A DNA stretch of 64,000 nt, from positions 62,001-126,000 of the forward strand of contig JBMNFA010000002.1 of the NCBI GenBank assembly GCA_050949055.1, read 5' to 3'. Position numbers and translations under genes: made by a program. Below the pieces are notes generated by a model that was not told where the DNA came from, ran no database searches, and saw only the letters and a program-made list of their open reading frames with translations. Source of the DNA: JAEZJZ01 sp050949055. GTDB lineage: Bacteria; Bacillota; UBA994; UBA5500. Positions 1-9,184 of this stretch are shown in pieces; position 1 is the first letter of the stretch; the number at the start of each line of letters is the position of its first letter.

Positions 1-534
1 GGCAAGCTGATCCTGCATGAACTGGAGCGACGGCTGGGATGGGAATTGATGCGGGAAGTGCTGAGGGAGTATTGTCGACAATATCGATTTGGTCACCCTG
101 CCACGGCAGACTTCCAGCGGGTTCTGGAACGGGTAAGTGGACAGGATTTTGACCGTTTTTTTGCTGACTATGTCTTTGGGGCAGGGATGCAGGACCTGTC
201 CATAGTCCGGGCTTCGACCGGGCCTGCTGGAAGTGCTTTCAGCACCACAGCGTGGATAGCTCAACCTCATGCGGACCGGCTGACTGTGCGTCTCTGGGCG
301 CGCTACGCCGACCAGAGCGGGGAAGAGCTGACACTTACGATCGCAGGGCGGGAACAAACATTCAGTTGGGAACACGAGCAGCCGCTAGTTAGCCTGGAAC
401 TGGATCCGGAACCTTACCAGGTAATCCTGGACAATGTGCGCATCAACAATCTCTACGCTGTCCGTCCCACCAATCGTTGGGCTATGCTTCTCAGCTACTT
501 CTTACACTTACTCAGTCAATGGATAGGTTGGTAA
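1..534 (+). CDS. C-terminal end of an M1-family metallopeptidase (partial)
   Basis: The frame is open from base 1, so the gene starts outside the window and only about 177 C-terminal residues are visible. The segment with RVSGQDFDRFFADYVFG resembles the helical C-terminal part of aminopeptidase N/M1 peptidases, followed by a short beta-rich tail and a hydrophobic stretch at the very end (AMLLSYFLHLLSQWIGW) that could anchor the protein. The HExxH zinc site is not in the window, so catalytic competence cannot be judged. The gene ends three bases before the next start, suggesting co-transcription with the downstream membrane protein. The family call rests on the C-terminal fold signature only. 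Confidence 0.6.
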   Translation, partial: GKLILHELERRLGWELMREVLREYCRQYRFGHPATADFQRVLERVSGQDFDRFFADYVFGAGMQDLSIVRASTGPAGSAFSTTAWIAQPHADRLTVRLWARYADQSGEELTLTIAGREQTFSWEHEQPLVSLELDPEPYQVILDNVRINNLYAVRPTNRWAMLLSYFLHLLSQWIGW

Positions 535-537
535 GGT

Positions 538-1293
538 ATGCGCATTCTTCAGTTGCTGCGACGGAGTTATCAACGCTTAATAGTCAGTGGCCTGCCCTGG
601 CAAGCAGTCCTCTGGTCAGCCGGCAGCCTGCTTTACTTCTATTGGCCCAGCCAGTTGCTGCTAAGGCCATGGTCTGCTAGACTGTCGGCTGCCCAGCGTT
701 TAGACTTTTCCGTGTTACGCTTGCTGTTCGGCGAGGCACAGAGCAGCGGCCTCCTAGGATGGCTGGCCACGCTATTTCTGCTGCGCCTGCTACTCACTCC
801 GTTGGTGGACGTCCACATCTACCAGCGTTTGCTGCATCTACATAGGGCTAGCATGGCTGTCCGTGCTTTTTACCGGCTGCAGGTTCTGGTGATGCTCACT
901 GGCGGCCTGCTGGTGTGCCTGCTCTATGCCTCGAGTTTGGTCTGGCTGCATATGTTGCAGTATCACCCGTTGCGCCTAGCGCTGCTTGCTTCGGCAGGGG
1001 CTTTACTGCTATGGTTTTTCGGCTTTTTGATTTCGTGGAGACGGAGCAGCTTGGCTGCTGGTTATGCAGCAACAGCATGGCCATCGCTGTCACAAGTACT
1101 GCCGGTAGCTCTTGCCCAGGCTGTGCTCAGCGGCGGGTTTGGTCTGTTGCTGTTGATGCTCAATTCCTGGATGATGCAACGGTCAGGCCTACTTCTAGGT
1201 CTGGGCTTATTGCTGATCTGTGCTATTCGCACTTACGGGCGTCTGTGGAAACTTTCCTGTGTGATCAGCGCCTGGCAGGATAGCGGCAGATAG
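538..1293 (+). CDS. Polytopic membrane protein of unknown function
   Basis: The 251-residue protein is mostly hydrophobic, with about five or six membrane-spanning stretches (near residues 20-40, 68-90, 112-140, 145-168, 190-212 and 217-235) and basic connecting loops. I do not recognise a family. It starts four bases after the M1 peptidase stop codon, so the two are probably translated from one mRNA. The sequence is rich in Leu, Trp and Tyr and shows no soluble domain or metal-binding motif. It could be a membrane partner of the peptidase, but that is inferred only from the tight spacing. Confidence 0.65.
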   Translation: MRILQLLRRSYQRLIVSGLPWQAVLWSAGSLLYFYWPSQLLLRPWSARLSAAQRLDFSVLRLLFGEAQSSGLLGWLATLFLLRLLLTPLVDVHIYQRLLHLHRASMAVRAFYRLQVLVMLTGGLLVCLLYASSLVWLHMLQYHPLRLALLASAGALLLWFFGFLISWRRSSLAAGYAATAWPSLSQVLPVALAQAVLSGGFGLLLLMLNSWMMQRSGLLLGLGLLLICAIRTYGRLWKLSCVISAWQDSGR

Positions 1294-1327
1294 ACTGCCA
1301 AGGACAATCGCGGTCCCTTCCGTCTGG

Positions 1328-2662
1328 TTATCTGGCGCCTCCGTCTCTGCTCAGGTGAGGGGGCACGCGGTCCAGGCGGATAAGGTCGGAATAGGTTTCT
1401 CGTTCCACAATCAGATCAGCCCTACGGTTTGAAACCAGCACTACCGCCGGACGGGGCAGGCGATTGTAGTTGCTGGCCATGGAGTAGTTGTAGGCACCGG
1501 TGCGCGCCACGGCCAGGATGTCTCCAGGTTCAGCTGCTGGCAGCATCTGGTTCCAGGCCACCATGTCCCCAGATTCGCAGCAGCGGCCAGCGATGCTATA
1601 TTGCTCGCTGGCTGCTTCGTGCATGCGATTAGCCAATACAGTCTCATAGCGGCTTCCGTAGAGCGCCGGGCGAATATTATCCGTCATGCCGCCATCGATG
1701 AACAGATAGTTGCGTATCCCAGGTATCATCTTCGTCCCGCCAACCCGATAGAGGGTCAGTCCTGCCTCGTTGACAATCGAGCGGCCCGGCTCCAGAATCA
1801 GCTGGGGAAGTGCCAAACCCAGGGACCGGCAAATGTCCCTGGCTGTTTGCGCTAGATGGCCCACCAGCTGTTCGGGTTCCGGTACCTCATCTCCCTGGCC
1901 ATAGTAGGCACCCAGCCCTCCGCCCAGGTTAAGCTCCTGCAGGTCGCAGGGGAGGTCGGCGATTGTGCGCAAGAGCGTATCCAGATTCTGAACAAAGGGT
2001 TCAGCACTGGCGATTTGAGATCCGATGTGGCAGTGCAGTCCCTTGATTTCTATCTGCGAGTAGCGCCGCAACCTGGCGACGACCTCAGGCAATTCCTGCA
2101 GGTTAAACCCGAATTTTGAGTCGATTAGGCTGGTCTGAACATATTGATGGGTATGGGCCTCTACGCCGGTAGAGACTCGCAGCAGGATAGGAGCGATCGT
2201 CTTTGCGGCAGAGGCTGCCTCGATCACCCGTTCAGCTTCCGCCCAATTGTCCACCACTATGCGTCCAACACCATATGCTAACGCTTGTGCCAACTCTGAA
2301 GTTGAGCGGTTAACCCCATGGAAGATGATGTCTTGGGCTGGAAAATCGACGCTGATGGCTGTATGCAGCTCCCCGCCGGAAACTACATCCAGCCCCAGAC
2401 CCTCACTTCTGACCAGCAAACACATCGCCTGACAAAGAAAGGCTTTTCCTGCGTAGACCACCCGCGCGCGTGGATATTCCTTGGCCAGCGAGGCGACGTA
2501 GCGCCGGCAGTTGCCGCGGATGGTTTCTTCATTCAGCAGATATAGCGGTGTCCCAAACTCTTGGGCAGCCTGTACCAGGTCCAGCTGGTGCAAGCAAAGA
2601 TGTCCTTGAGGGTTGATCGACATTCCTGGTTGTAGGCGAAAGCCATCGCTGATGGTTGTCAT
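1328..2662 (-). CDS. lysA: Diaminopimelate decarboxylase
   Basis: This PLP enzyme of fold type III decarboxylates meso-diaminopimelate to L-lysine, the last step of lysine synthesis. The chosen ATG (MTTISDG) gives 444 residues and has AAGGGG nine bases upstream; an in-frame ATG 12 codons earlier lacks this. The PLP lysine lies in VVYAGKAF (about residue 73). HCHIGSQ, GGGLG, EPGRSIVNEAG and the CESGD motif from the second subunit are all present. The gene is alone on the minus strand, converging on the membrane protein gene. No lysine riboswitch is visible upstream. The assignment to LysA rather than another group IV decarboxylase fits the full set of motifs. Confidence 0.93.
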   Translation of the reverse strand: MTTISDGFRLQPGMSINPQGHLCLHQLDLVQAAQEFGTPLYLLNEETIRGNCRRYVASLAKEYPRARVVYAGKAFLCQAMCLLVRSEGLGLDVVSGGELHTAISVDFPAQDIIFHGVNRSTSELAQALAYGVGRIVVDNWAEAERVIEAASAAKTIAPILLRVSTGVEAHTHQYVQTSLIDSKFGFNLQELPEVVARLRRYSQIEIKGLHCHIGSQIASAEPFVQNLDTLLRTIADLPCDLQELNLGGGLGAYYGQGDEVPEPEQLVGHLAQTARDICRSLGLALPQLILEPGRSIVNEAGLTLYRVGGTKMIPGIRNYLFIDGGMTDNIRPALYGSRYETVLANRMHEAASEQYSIAGRCCESGDMVAWNQMLPAAEPGDILAVARTGAYNYSMASNYNRLPRPAVVLVSNRRADLIVERETYSDLIRLDRVPPHLSRDGGAR

Positions 2663-2912
2663 GTACATAATCCCCTTCATGCTTATGCTAGAGGTCAATC
2701 ATGCTGATTTTACCACGCCAGGACTGCGCCGGAATACTGTCTTGACCGGAAGAGTTTTGCTTTGCAGGCCACACCAATTTCTGCTATAATCAATGGCATA
2801 TTATCTTTTTTTGATGGATCGGGAGACAAATGTCCATTTGGCGCGTCTGACTATGTAATGGCGAGAGAGGTTACGATTGGCTCTCATTCGGTTGAAAGTT
2901 GGAGGGAGATTT

Positions 2913-3530
2913 TTGCTGGAGCTGTTTACACTCCATTTTGCTCGGTTAAGCTACTTGATTATCGCTTTGGCAACTCTGGCGGAAGGCCTGACGATTCCCT
3001 GCCCTTCCTTAGCAGTGCTACTGATGGCCGGCGCGGCCACTGCCACCGGGAAGGTCGCATTTTGGGCAGCGGTCGCAGTTGGTTCGGTGTCATACACAAT
3101 AGGAGCATTAGTTCCCTATGTTATCGGCTACCATATCCCCAAGCTGCAGTCATTGCCTTGGGTGGGCCGTCTGGTGAAAGTATCGTTGCAGTCTCTGCAG
3201 GCAGTTAATTATCTTTTTAATCGCCACGGAGAGAAGATTGTAGCGCTGGCTCGACCATTTTGGATCGGAAATTGCGTTTCATACTTCGCGGGCCTTAATC
3301 GCATGCCCCCCTGGAAGTTTCTCCTGTTCACATTCTTGGGGATATCCACTTGGAGTACAGTTGTGGTCTACCTGGGCCACGTCTTTAGCTCCAATCTGGG
3401 CAAGGCTGCCATGTTAGTCAAGCACTATTCGGGACTAGCGTTTATCGTATTGGTGGCGGCTGCTGCTGGAGCATGGCTGCTGGCCCGTCACCTACGGGTG
3501 AGGCAGGGCGCGCATGCCGCAAAAGAATAG
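2913..3530 (+). CDS. DedA family (VTT domain) membrane protein
   Basis: The TTG start at 2913 is chosen because GGAGGG sits six bases upstream; an in-frame TTG 12 codons earlier has no such site. The 205-residue product looks like a DedA/SNARE-associated membrane protein: a re-entrant, Gly/Pro-rich N-terminal segment (LAEGLTIPCPS, LLMAGAA), the central GEKIVALARPFWIG stretch matching the family's G-x-x-R-F/PG region, and C-terminal transmembrane helices. DedA proteins are thought to act as lipid scramblases or flippases (for example of undecaprenyl phosphate) and support membrane homeostasis. A clear rho-independent terminator follows, so it appears to be a single-gene unit. Confidence 0.8.
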   Translation: MLELFTLHFARLSYLIIALATLAEGLTIPCPSLAVLLMAGAATATGKVAFWAAVAVGSVSYTIGALVPYVIGYHIPKLQSLPWVGRLVKVSLQSLQAVNYLFNRHGEKIVALARPFWIGNCVSYFAGLNRMPPWKFLLFTFLGISTWSTVVVYLGHVFSSNLGKAAMLVKHYSGLAFIVLVAAAAGAWLLARHLRVRQGAHAAKE

Positions 3531-3538
3531 TTGGTGAC

Positions 3539-3565
3539 AGCGGTGGGGAGACCCGCCGCTTTTTT
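3539..3565 (+). terminator. Rho-independent terminator of the dedA gene
   Basis: Nine-base-pair GC-rich stem (3539-3547 with 3552-3560, one T-G pair), GAGA loop, then six T residues, starting nine bases after the stop codon of the DedA gene. Confidence 0.85.
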
Positions 3566-3717
3566 CCTACTCCCGAACGCTGCGAAGAATAGGGGCCACC
3601 TGCAACATATGCATGTTGCCCAAAGCCGGTTATTCGCAGTTGGCAACGTGTATTCACCAGCGGGTTGGCATCTGCAAGGCTTGGGTTGCTGGCGGGAGAT
3701 GCAGGCTCTAATGTTTT

Positions 3718-3741
3718 GGCGGCAGCTTTTAAGCTGCCGCC
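3718..3741. repeat. Perfect inverted repeat between convergent genes
   Basis: Eleven-base arms (GGCGGCAGCTT and complement) separated by TT, 20 bases beyond the stop codon of the minus-strand radical SAM gene. No T tract follows on either strand, so it is either a weak terminator for that gene or a protein-binding or mRNA-stabilising palindrome. Confidence 0.6.
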
Positions 3742-3761
3742 GTGTCTACTGGGAGCTCCTG

Positions 3762-5426
3762 CTACTGTGGCAAAGCTATGAACTCCAGTAGGCTTTTCTT
3801 TTTCTGATCAACCACTGCCACCATTCCCCGCGGTTGCTGATAATACTCCAGGGTGAACGGTGCGAGAGCGACAGGAAAGACGCTGCGCTGAGCCTGCTTG
3901 TAGGTGCGAGGGGCAAACAGCGACAGATGTCGGTTGAGGTATTCAGACCAAGGGGCCCGCCACCGATCCGGCAGGCGCCAGCCTGCTTGCCAACTGGATG
4001 ATGTGCGCGCGCGATCGATGGTCAGCAGATCGCTGAGCAGCCGATCGGGGTTCAGCCAGGCTGCCAGCTGGTCGAGCAGAGCCTCTTGGTTGTGCCTCTG
4101 ATTATCCCAGCCCTGAGCCCGCCGAAACTGAGCGAACTGGTTGAATAGTTGAAAGGGCTGGGTAGGCTTGGTCTTGATCAGATAGCTCAGTGTCTCCCGG
4201 GCCAGGCCGGAGTTGTAGTAGTCTTCCAGCACTTGTTCCAGCAGATGCAGTTGATTGAGTTGGCTAAACTTGAGCCAAGGTGACTCTAGCACCTCGTAGG
4301 GAGCGTGCTGCGAAACTGCGTAGCCGCCGGCTGCTACTTGAGCCTTCATTGGAGTGCCAGGCAACACTTTTAGGAATCCCAGTTGCAGCCTGTCAGGAAG
4401 GAGCGAGATAGCCCGATTAAATGACTGCGCAATGCTATCCCAGTCTTGTTCCGGCAGACCAGCGATCAAGTCCAAGTGCAGAGCCAGGTTCTTTCCGGCC
4501 TGCAGGCGAGCAATGGTTGCTGCCAGGCTGCTCCAGTCACTTTTGCGATTGATAGCCCTGAGAGTAGGAGGGTTGGTGCTCTGTACTCCAATCTCCAGCT
4601 GGAATATCCCAGGGGGGACGGAACTCATGAACTGCAGCATGTCCTCAGTGAGCAAGTCGGCGCAAATCTCAAAGTGAAACCGGCTGGCTCCCCGGTGGTC
4701 CAGCAGATAGCGCATGATCTGCATGGCCCGCTCGGGGTTGGCGTTGAACGTTCGATCCACAAACTTGATCAGGGGAATATCGGCAGCAAGCAGCACATCG
4801 AGTTCCCGTAGCACCCGCTCCATCGGGAAGAAGCGCAATTTATCGCCGGCGGACAGGCAATAGCTGCACCTGAGGGGACAGCCTCGCGACGTTTCCACAT
4901 AGACGAGTTTATGCGCAAGTTGGTTCAATTGGCCTGGATGATAGGCTTCTGGGACCTCTCCAACCGGCATGGGTGCCTGCAACCGATTGCTGGCCACAGG
5001 ACTGTGCCCAAATACGCCAGGTACCGGTCCCGGCGACTGGTTGGAAAGGGCGAGAAGCAACTGTCTGAAGGCCCTTTCTCCCTCTCCGACGATCACATAG
5101 TCGATACACGCCTCTGTTTTCAGCAGTTCCTCGGCTCTCGGTCCGACCTCTGGCCCCCCTAGCACCACCACTAACTGGGGCATTACTTGCTTCAAGTCGC
5201 GCAGTATGGCCAGTGTCTTTTCTACGTTCCAAATGTAGCAGGAGCAGGCGATGAGATCAGGATTTAGTCGTCCCAGTTCCGCCAAAATGGTGCGTTGGTC
5301 ATCGTTGATCTGATACTCCAGCAGCGATAGTTCGATAGGCAGGTCAACGCTGGCCGCCTGCAGATACCGCAATGCCAAACTGGAGTGAACGAACTGGGAG
5401 TTCAACGTGAACAGAGCTACCCTCAT
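3762..5426 (-). CDS. B12-binding-domain radical SAM protein (DUF4080 type)
   Basis: An N-terminal cobalamin-binding-like Rossmann domain (about residues 1-140; LGGPEVGPRAEELL and VGEGE motifs) is followed by a radical SAM domain with the cluster motif CPLRCSYC (CxxxCxxC, near residue 186). After it come the typical FVDRTFN, FEIC and QLEIGVQS segments and a roughly 200-residue C-terminal region resembling DUF4080. The family contains methyltransferases and other radical enzymes; the substrate here is unknown. ATG at 5426 is preferred over the adjacent TTG; the ribosome binding site is weak. It is monocistronic by spacing: 247 bp without a recognisable feature separate it from spoVB. Confidence 0.8.
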   Translation of the reverse strand: MRVALFTLNSQFVHSSLALRYLQAASVDLPIELSLLEYQINDDQRTILAELGRLNPDLIACSCYIWNVEKTLAILRDLKQVMPQLVVVLGGPEVGPRAEELLKTEACIDYVIVGEGERAFRQLLLALSNQSPGPVPGVFGHSPVASNRLQAPMPVGEVPEAYHPGQLNQLAHKLVYVETSRGCPLRCSYCLSAGDKLRFFPMERVLRELDVLLAADIPLIKFVDRTFNANPERAMQIMRYLLDHRGASRFHFEICADLLTEDMLQFMSSVPPGIFQLEIGVQSTNPPTLRAINRKSDWSSLAATIARLQAGKNLALHLDLIAGLPEQDWDSIAQSFNRAISLLPDRLQLGFLKVLPGTPMKAQVAAGGYAVSQHAPYEVLESPWLKFSQLNQLHLLEQVLEDYYNSGLARETLSYLIKTKPTQPFQLFNQFAQFRRAQGWDNQRHNQEALLDQLAAWLNPDRLLSDLLTIDRARTSSSWQAGWRLPDRWRAPWSEYLNRHLSLFAPRTYKQAQRSVFPVALAPFTLEYYQQPRGMVAVVDQKKKSLLEFIALPQ

Positions 5427-5673
5427 CAAGAATCACAGCCTTGTCGTGTGTTTAAGGCCATTTTACCACAGACGATGGGGTAGCCCCGAAGAAGGCTGGG
5501 ATTTGCGAGGCAATGTCTTTACTAGACCGGCGTCAGCTGAACTGTCGCAAGACGTGAGTGGTGCGCTGTTACGCCCCGTTAGTGAAGCCACCGGGCAAGG
5601 CTTACAGAGGCACTTTGGCCCCACGGCGATTATCAGAGTATCGGCCATATGCCACATCGGGGTTGCCTGGTGC

Positions 5674-7170
5674 TCAGATCGCCTGGAGTAATTTGCCACA
5701 GATAAAATAGGTAAGCACACAACCGACACTTGCCACCACCAGCGCGGGCAGGATCCGTCCGAGGTTGGCCAGGCAGTGTATGTACGCATGATGGGAAACG
5801 TAACCGGAGGCCAACGCAGCTGCTACTGACTTGATCAGCACGACGCGCCAATGGCGCATGAAATGCAGCTCCCGCTCCACCATCCACAGGGAGATCAGGC
5901 CACTGATCGCAAACCCAATGGTCAGGCTGAGAGCTGCTCCGCGAATGTTCCAGATTGGCGTGAACAAGAACAGCAGTCCAGCGCTGACCGCGGTGCCGAC
6001 TAGCGCCGCTATCATCGGCAGCGTTGGTTTTCCTAAACCCTGCAGGGTGGCTGCCGATATCTGTTGTGTGTATAGTAACAGGCTGCCGGTGGCTAATAGG
6101 CTGAGCAACTGTCCGGCTGAGCGGGAGTTAAACAACACCAGGCAGAGGGGTTCCCCCAAGGTGATGAACAAGGCGCTGCAGGGGAGACTGAGGGTAGTTG
6201 TCCAGTTCAAAGCTCTCAAGAAAGCTTTGGTGGGCTGCTGCGCGGAGCGATGGGAACGTGACGCCGATATCTGTGGAAGCAGTGCAGCAGCCAGTGAAGT
6301 AGTGAACAGAGAAGGGACAAACAATAGATTGAAGGCCATTCCCGTCAGTTGCCCAAAAGCGATGGCGGCCTGGCTGGCAGTGAATCCCACCAGTCGCAGT
6401 TGGTTGGGTATGATAATGCTTTGGATCAGGCGGGAAAGTGACTGTACCAGGCGAGCGGCTGTGGTTGGGACCGCCACCGCAAACAGGGTCTGTGCCACTT
6501 TGGAAGTTGGATAGAGGCTCGGCGCTCTTGGTCTGGGCCTGTAAATTGGGTAGCAGACCAGATACATGCCTAGGCCTACGAACTCACCCAAAATGGAGCC
6601 GGCTGCCAGGGCTGCCGTGAGATAGATGGGGCCGCTGGAAAGCGCGATGCTGACTAACCATAGGGTGGAGAAAACGTGCCCCAACTGCTCCAATAGCTGT
6701 GAAGCCGAGACCACCCTCATCTCTTCAAGGCCTTGGAAATAACCGCGGTAAACAGAGCATAGAGCTACCAATGGCAACGAAGGAGCAATGATCAACAGCG
6801 CATAGTAGACTCGAGGATCCTTAAGTACGTCGTTGGCCAGCGGGCGGGCTAGGATGAACAGGAGAATATTGGCCGAAAGGCCGAGGATCAAGGCTGTTCC
6901 AATCGCCGTGCGGAGCACACTCTGTACTCCGGAGTGGCTGTTCTTTGCCCTGTATTCTGCCACCAGCTTGGACACCGCGATTGGTAAGCCAGCCGTGGCC
7001 AATACCAAAAAGAGAGAATAGGCAGGGAAGATCATCTGGAATAATCCCACTGCTTCTTGCCCGGCTATCCTGATCAATAAGATGCGATAAATAAACCCAA
7101 TCAAGCGGTTGGCAGCATTGGTCGCTGTCAACATGATGGTGTTGGTTCGTATTTTGCTGGACTGCTTCAA
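5674..7170 (-). CDS. spoVB: Stage V sporulation protein B-like polysaccharide flippase
   Basis: The 498-residue polytopic protein (about 14 hydrophobic segments) belongs to the MVF/PST flippase group that includes SpoVB and MurJ. The N-terminus (AANRLIGFIYRILLIRIAGQEAVGLFQM) and the CSVYRGYFQG and GLGKPTLPMI segments match SpoVB of spore formers, which is needed for spore cortex peptidoglycan synthesis. The TTG start at 7170 has AAGGGAG nine bases upstream. Paralogous MurJ- or YtgP-like flippases share the fold, so exact orthology is likely but not certain. It is the clearest sporulation marker in the window. Confidence 0.85.
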   Translation of the reverse strand: MKQSSKIRTNTIMLTATNAANRLIGFIYRILLIRIAGQEAVGLFQMIFPAYSLFLVLATAGLPIAVSKLVAEYRAKNSHSGVQSVLRTAIGTALILGLSANILLFILARPLANDVLKDPRVYYALLIIAPSLPLVALCSVYRGYFQGLEEMRVVSASQLLEQLGHVFSTLWLVSIALSSGPIYLTAALAAGSILGEFVGLGMYLVCYPIYRPRPRAPSLYPTSKVAQTLFAVAVPTTAARLVQSLSRLIQSIIIPNQLRLVGFTASQAAIAFGQLTGMAFNLLFVPSLFTTSLAAALLPQISASRSHRSAQQPTKAFLRALNWTTTLSLPCSALFITLGEPLCLVLFNSRSAGQLLSLLATGSLLLYTQQISAATLQGLGKPTLPMIAALVGTAVSAGLLFLFTPIWNIRGAALSLTIGFAISGLISLWMVERELHFMRHWRVVLIKSVAAALASGYVSHHAYIHCLANLGRILPALVVASVGCVLTYFICGKLLQAI

Positions 7171-7365
7171 TTGCCCTGGCTCCCTTCCGCAGGCATGCTT
7201 CGTAGAACATGCGGCATATCTAGGCCATTCTACTCATTAACAGCCATATGGGACTTGCTTTGGGAGCAGAACAACAACTTTTTTGAGTCTCGATAGAGCT
7301 GTGCCATTCCTAGCGGCTAAATGTAAAATACAGTCATCCATGCACTGCAAATTGCCAGTGTAGGC

Positions 7366-7394
7366 TTGCGTTGTCAATGCATATTGGATAATAT
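7366..7394 (+). promoter_or_regulatory. Possible argR promoter
   Basis: TAATAT (7389-7394) lies 17 bp after TTGCGT (7366-7371), about 160 bp ahead of argR. The -35 match is weak. The 380-bp interval between spoVB and argR (7171-7552) holds nothing else I can support; the A/T-rich stretch around this -10 could also hold ArgR half sites, but no clean ARG box is seen. Confidence 0.35.
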
Positions 7395-7552
7395 TTATGA
7401 GGAAGATGCTCTAGCGCTTGCCGGGTGATGAAACTAGAGCGCATGTCCCAGTGTTCTGCGCCATGCCTGGAAGCTGGAGATTCGATTTGCCTTCAGAACA
7501 CAGGACTGCATACTGCGGAAGAAGTGATATATATGCACTACAAGGAGGCGCC

Positions 7553-8008
7553 ATGAAAGAGAGACGTCAGGCTAAGATCCTGGAATTGATTAGCCAGCAG
7601 CACGTGGAAACGCAAGAGCAACTGCTTGCCGCTCTACAAGAGCTGGGTTTCCGTACCACTCAGTCAACAATATCCCGGGACATCAAGGAGCTGGGCTTGG
7701 TCAAGTCCCCAGTGGGTGACGGCCGGCTGGCCTATACTCAGATGGAAGGCCAAGCAGGCAACAGCTTGACCGATCGCATGGTGCGCACCCTGCGCAATGC
7801 GTTATTGAGCATAGACTATTCGGGCAATTTCATGATCCTCAAGACCTTTAGCGGCGGAGCGCATGCCGCGGCCGCAGCGCTGGACAAATTGGCTTACCCA
7901 GAGGTAATGGGTACGATTGCCGGCGATGACACCATCCTGATCATCCTCAAAGATGCCGCTAGGGCAGAAGCGGTAGCCATGCGCCTGAGGCAATTGATGA
8001 CTAAATAG
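7553..8008 (+). CDS. argR: Arginine repressor
   Basis: The 151-residue ArgR/AhrC protein has an N-terminal winged helix (recognition segment TTQSTISRDIKELGLVK) and a C-terminal arginine-binding oligomerisation domain with the GTIAGDDTILII motif that contacts L-arginine. It represses arginine biosynthesis and activates catabolism when arginine is bound. The ATG at 7553 has AAGGAGG four to five bases upstream, ruling out a longer in-frame reading. No arginine genes are adjacent; in many clostridia argR sits in a recN/spo0A block, which is absent here. A strong bidirectional hairpin separates it from the convergent exporter gene. Confidence 0.95.
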   Translation: MKERRQAKILELISQQHVETQEQLLAALQELGFRTTQSTISRDIKELGLVKSPVGDGRLAYTQMEGQAGNSLTDRMVRTLRNALLSIDYSGNFMILKTFSGGAHAAAAALDKLAYPEVMGTIAGDDTILIILKDAARAEAVAMRLRQLMTK

Positions 8009-8039
8009 CGCCTAAGAACGGCAGTACAGTGCATATTGG

Positions 8040-8069
8040 AAGAAGCGACCTCGTGCGAGGTCGCTTCTT
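8040..8069. terminator. Bidirectional terminator hairpin between argR and the EamA gene
   Basis: Perfect 14-bp inverted repeat (AAGAAGCGACCTCG and its complement) with a TG centre between two convergent genes. The stem itself ends in TTCTT on either strand, giving a modest U-rich tail in both directions. Confidence 0.7.
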
Positions 8070-8100
8070 GCGCGCGTTCAACTGAGCGCATTGTTGAAAG

Positions 8101-9000
8101 TTATTTGTTGGCTGGTTCGCCTTTGTTGGCAGCTGGGGATGATTGCATGAACAGTAGTATGCCAGCTAGTATGAGGCTACCTCCTGCCAGCTGTCCAAAG
8201 CTCGGGACCTCAGCGAAGACTATCATCGCCCAGATGGTAGCGCCGATCGGCTCCCCAAGAGCAGCTATTCCCACAGCCGCTGCCGGCATATGGGCCAAAG
8301 CCCAATTGAGAGCGCTGTGCCCGATGACCGAGCAAAACAACGCCAAGCAGAGAAAGAGCAGAAAATCCAGCGGTCTGTATGTTGCTAGCGGAATATCCAA
8401 TTGGAGAGTGAATCCTACCAGCGTCAGGGCGCTGATGCCATAGACGATGGCGGCATATGGCAACACCGGCAAGTCTCGGCGCACCGCCTGCCCGCAGAGG
8501 AAATAGCCTGCGCCAAAGGCTGCTCCCAACAGGGCCAGCGTGTTGCCCCACAGGGGGGACTGCCCCAGCGCCGGGCCGCTATCCACCAGCCCGATGATCC
8601 CGCTGCCTGCAACCGCAATCAGAATAGAGAACATTTGGCGTCTATTGATGCGCTGTCTAAACAGGCACCGCGCCAAGATAACGACGAAGATAGGTTGAGA
8701 GCTAACCAAGACTGTTGAAGCCGCCACAGTCGTATAACGAAAGGAACTGATCCAGGTGGCAAAATGTAGGGCTAAGAATACCCCGGCAGCTGTCATCAGC
8801 AATAGATTGCGCCGATTGATGCCGCGTATTTCCCTGCGATAGCGCCACCAAGCTATTGGAGCCAGGATCAGAGTGGCGAACAGCTGACGGTAACTAGCTA
8901 TAACTAGAGAAGGTGCGGTGGACAGCTTGATGAAGACCGCCGAAAATGATACAGCTATTACTCCTAAGGCCAAAGGGAGATACGGACTTCTATTTTGCAT
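8101..9000 (-). CDS. EamA/DMT family transporter
   Basis: The 299-residue protein has ten predicted transmembrane helices in two EamA repeats (about residues 8-140 and 155-290), as in drug/metabolite exporters such as YdcZ- or RhaT-like proteins; substrate unknown. The start at 9000 (MQNRSPYLPL) has GAGGTG four bases upstream; three further in-frame starts upstream lack a better site. Conserved features include VSFSAVFIKLS at the first helix, FRYTTVAASTVLVSSQPIFV, and ALGEPIGATIWAMIVFAEVPS in the second repeat. It faces away from the YeiH gene, leaving a 184-bp divergent intergenic region. Confidence 0.85.
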   Translation of the reverse strand: MQNRSPYLPLALGVIAVSFSAVFIKLSTAPSLVIASYRQLFATLILAPIAWWRYRREIRGINRRNLLLMTAAGVFLALHFATWISSFRYTTVAASTVLVSSQPIFVVILARCLFRQRINRRQMFSILIAVAGSGIIGLVDSGPALGQSPLWGNTLALLGAAFGAGYFLCGQAVRRDLPVLPYAAIVYGISALTLVGFTLQLDIPLATYRPLDFLLFLCLALFCSVIGHSALNWALAHMPAAAVGIAALGEPIGATIWAMIVFAEVPSFGQLAGGSLILAGILLFMQSSPAANKGEPANK

Positions 9001-9184
9001 AGTGCACCTCATTGCGGTTAGTTGTCCATTGATCATCATTTCTCTGCGCTGCGACAATTTCCTGTGGAGAGTGCACAGAATTGTGGGCGTCTGATGGCTA
9101 TTATATCTAGCAAATGAGCGAGGGCTGATCTAGAATCAAAGGGAGCAGATTACACACGCAAATTGTCAGCAAGGAAGGTTAGAA

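Noticed and set aside
2762..3208. Plus-strand 148-codon frame overlapping the dedA gene
   Set aside because: Composition is unlike a protein, it shares most of its length with the clearly recognisable DedA frame, and it has no ribosome binding site.
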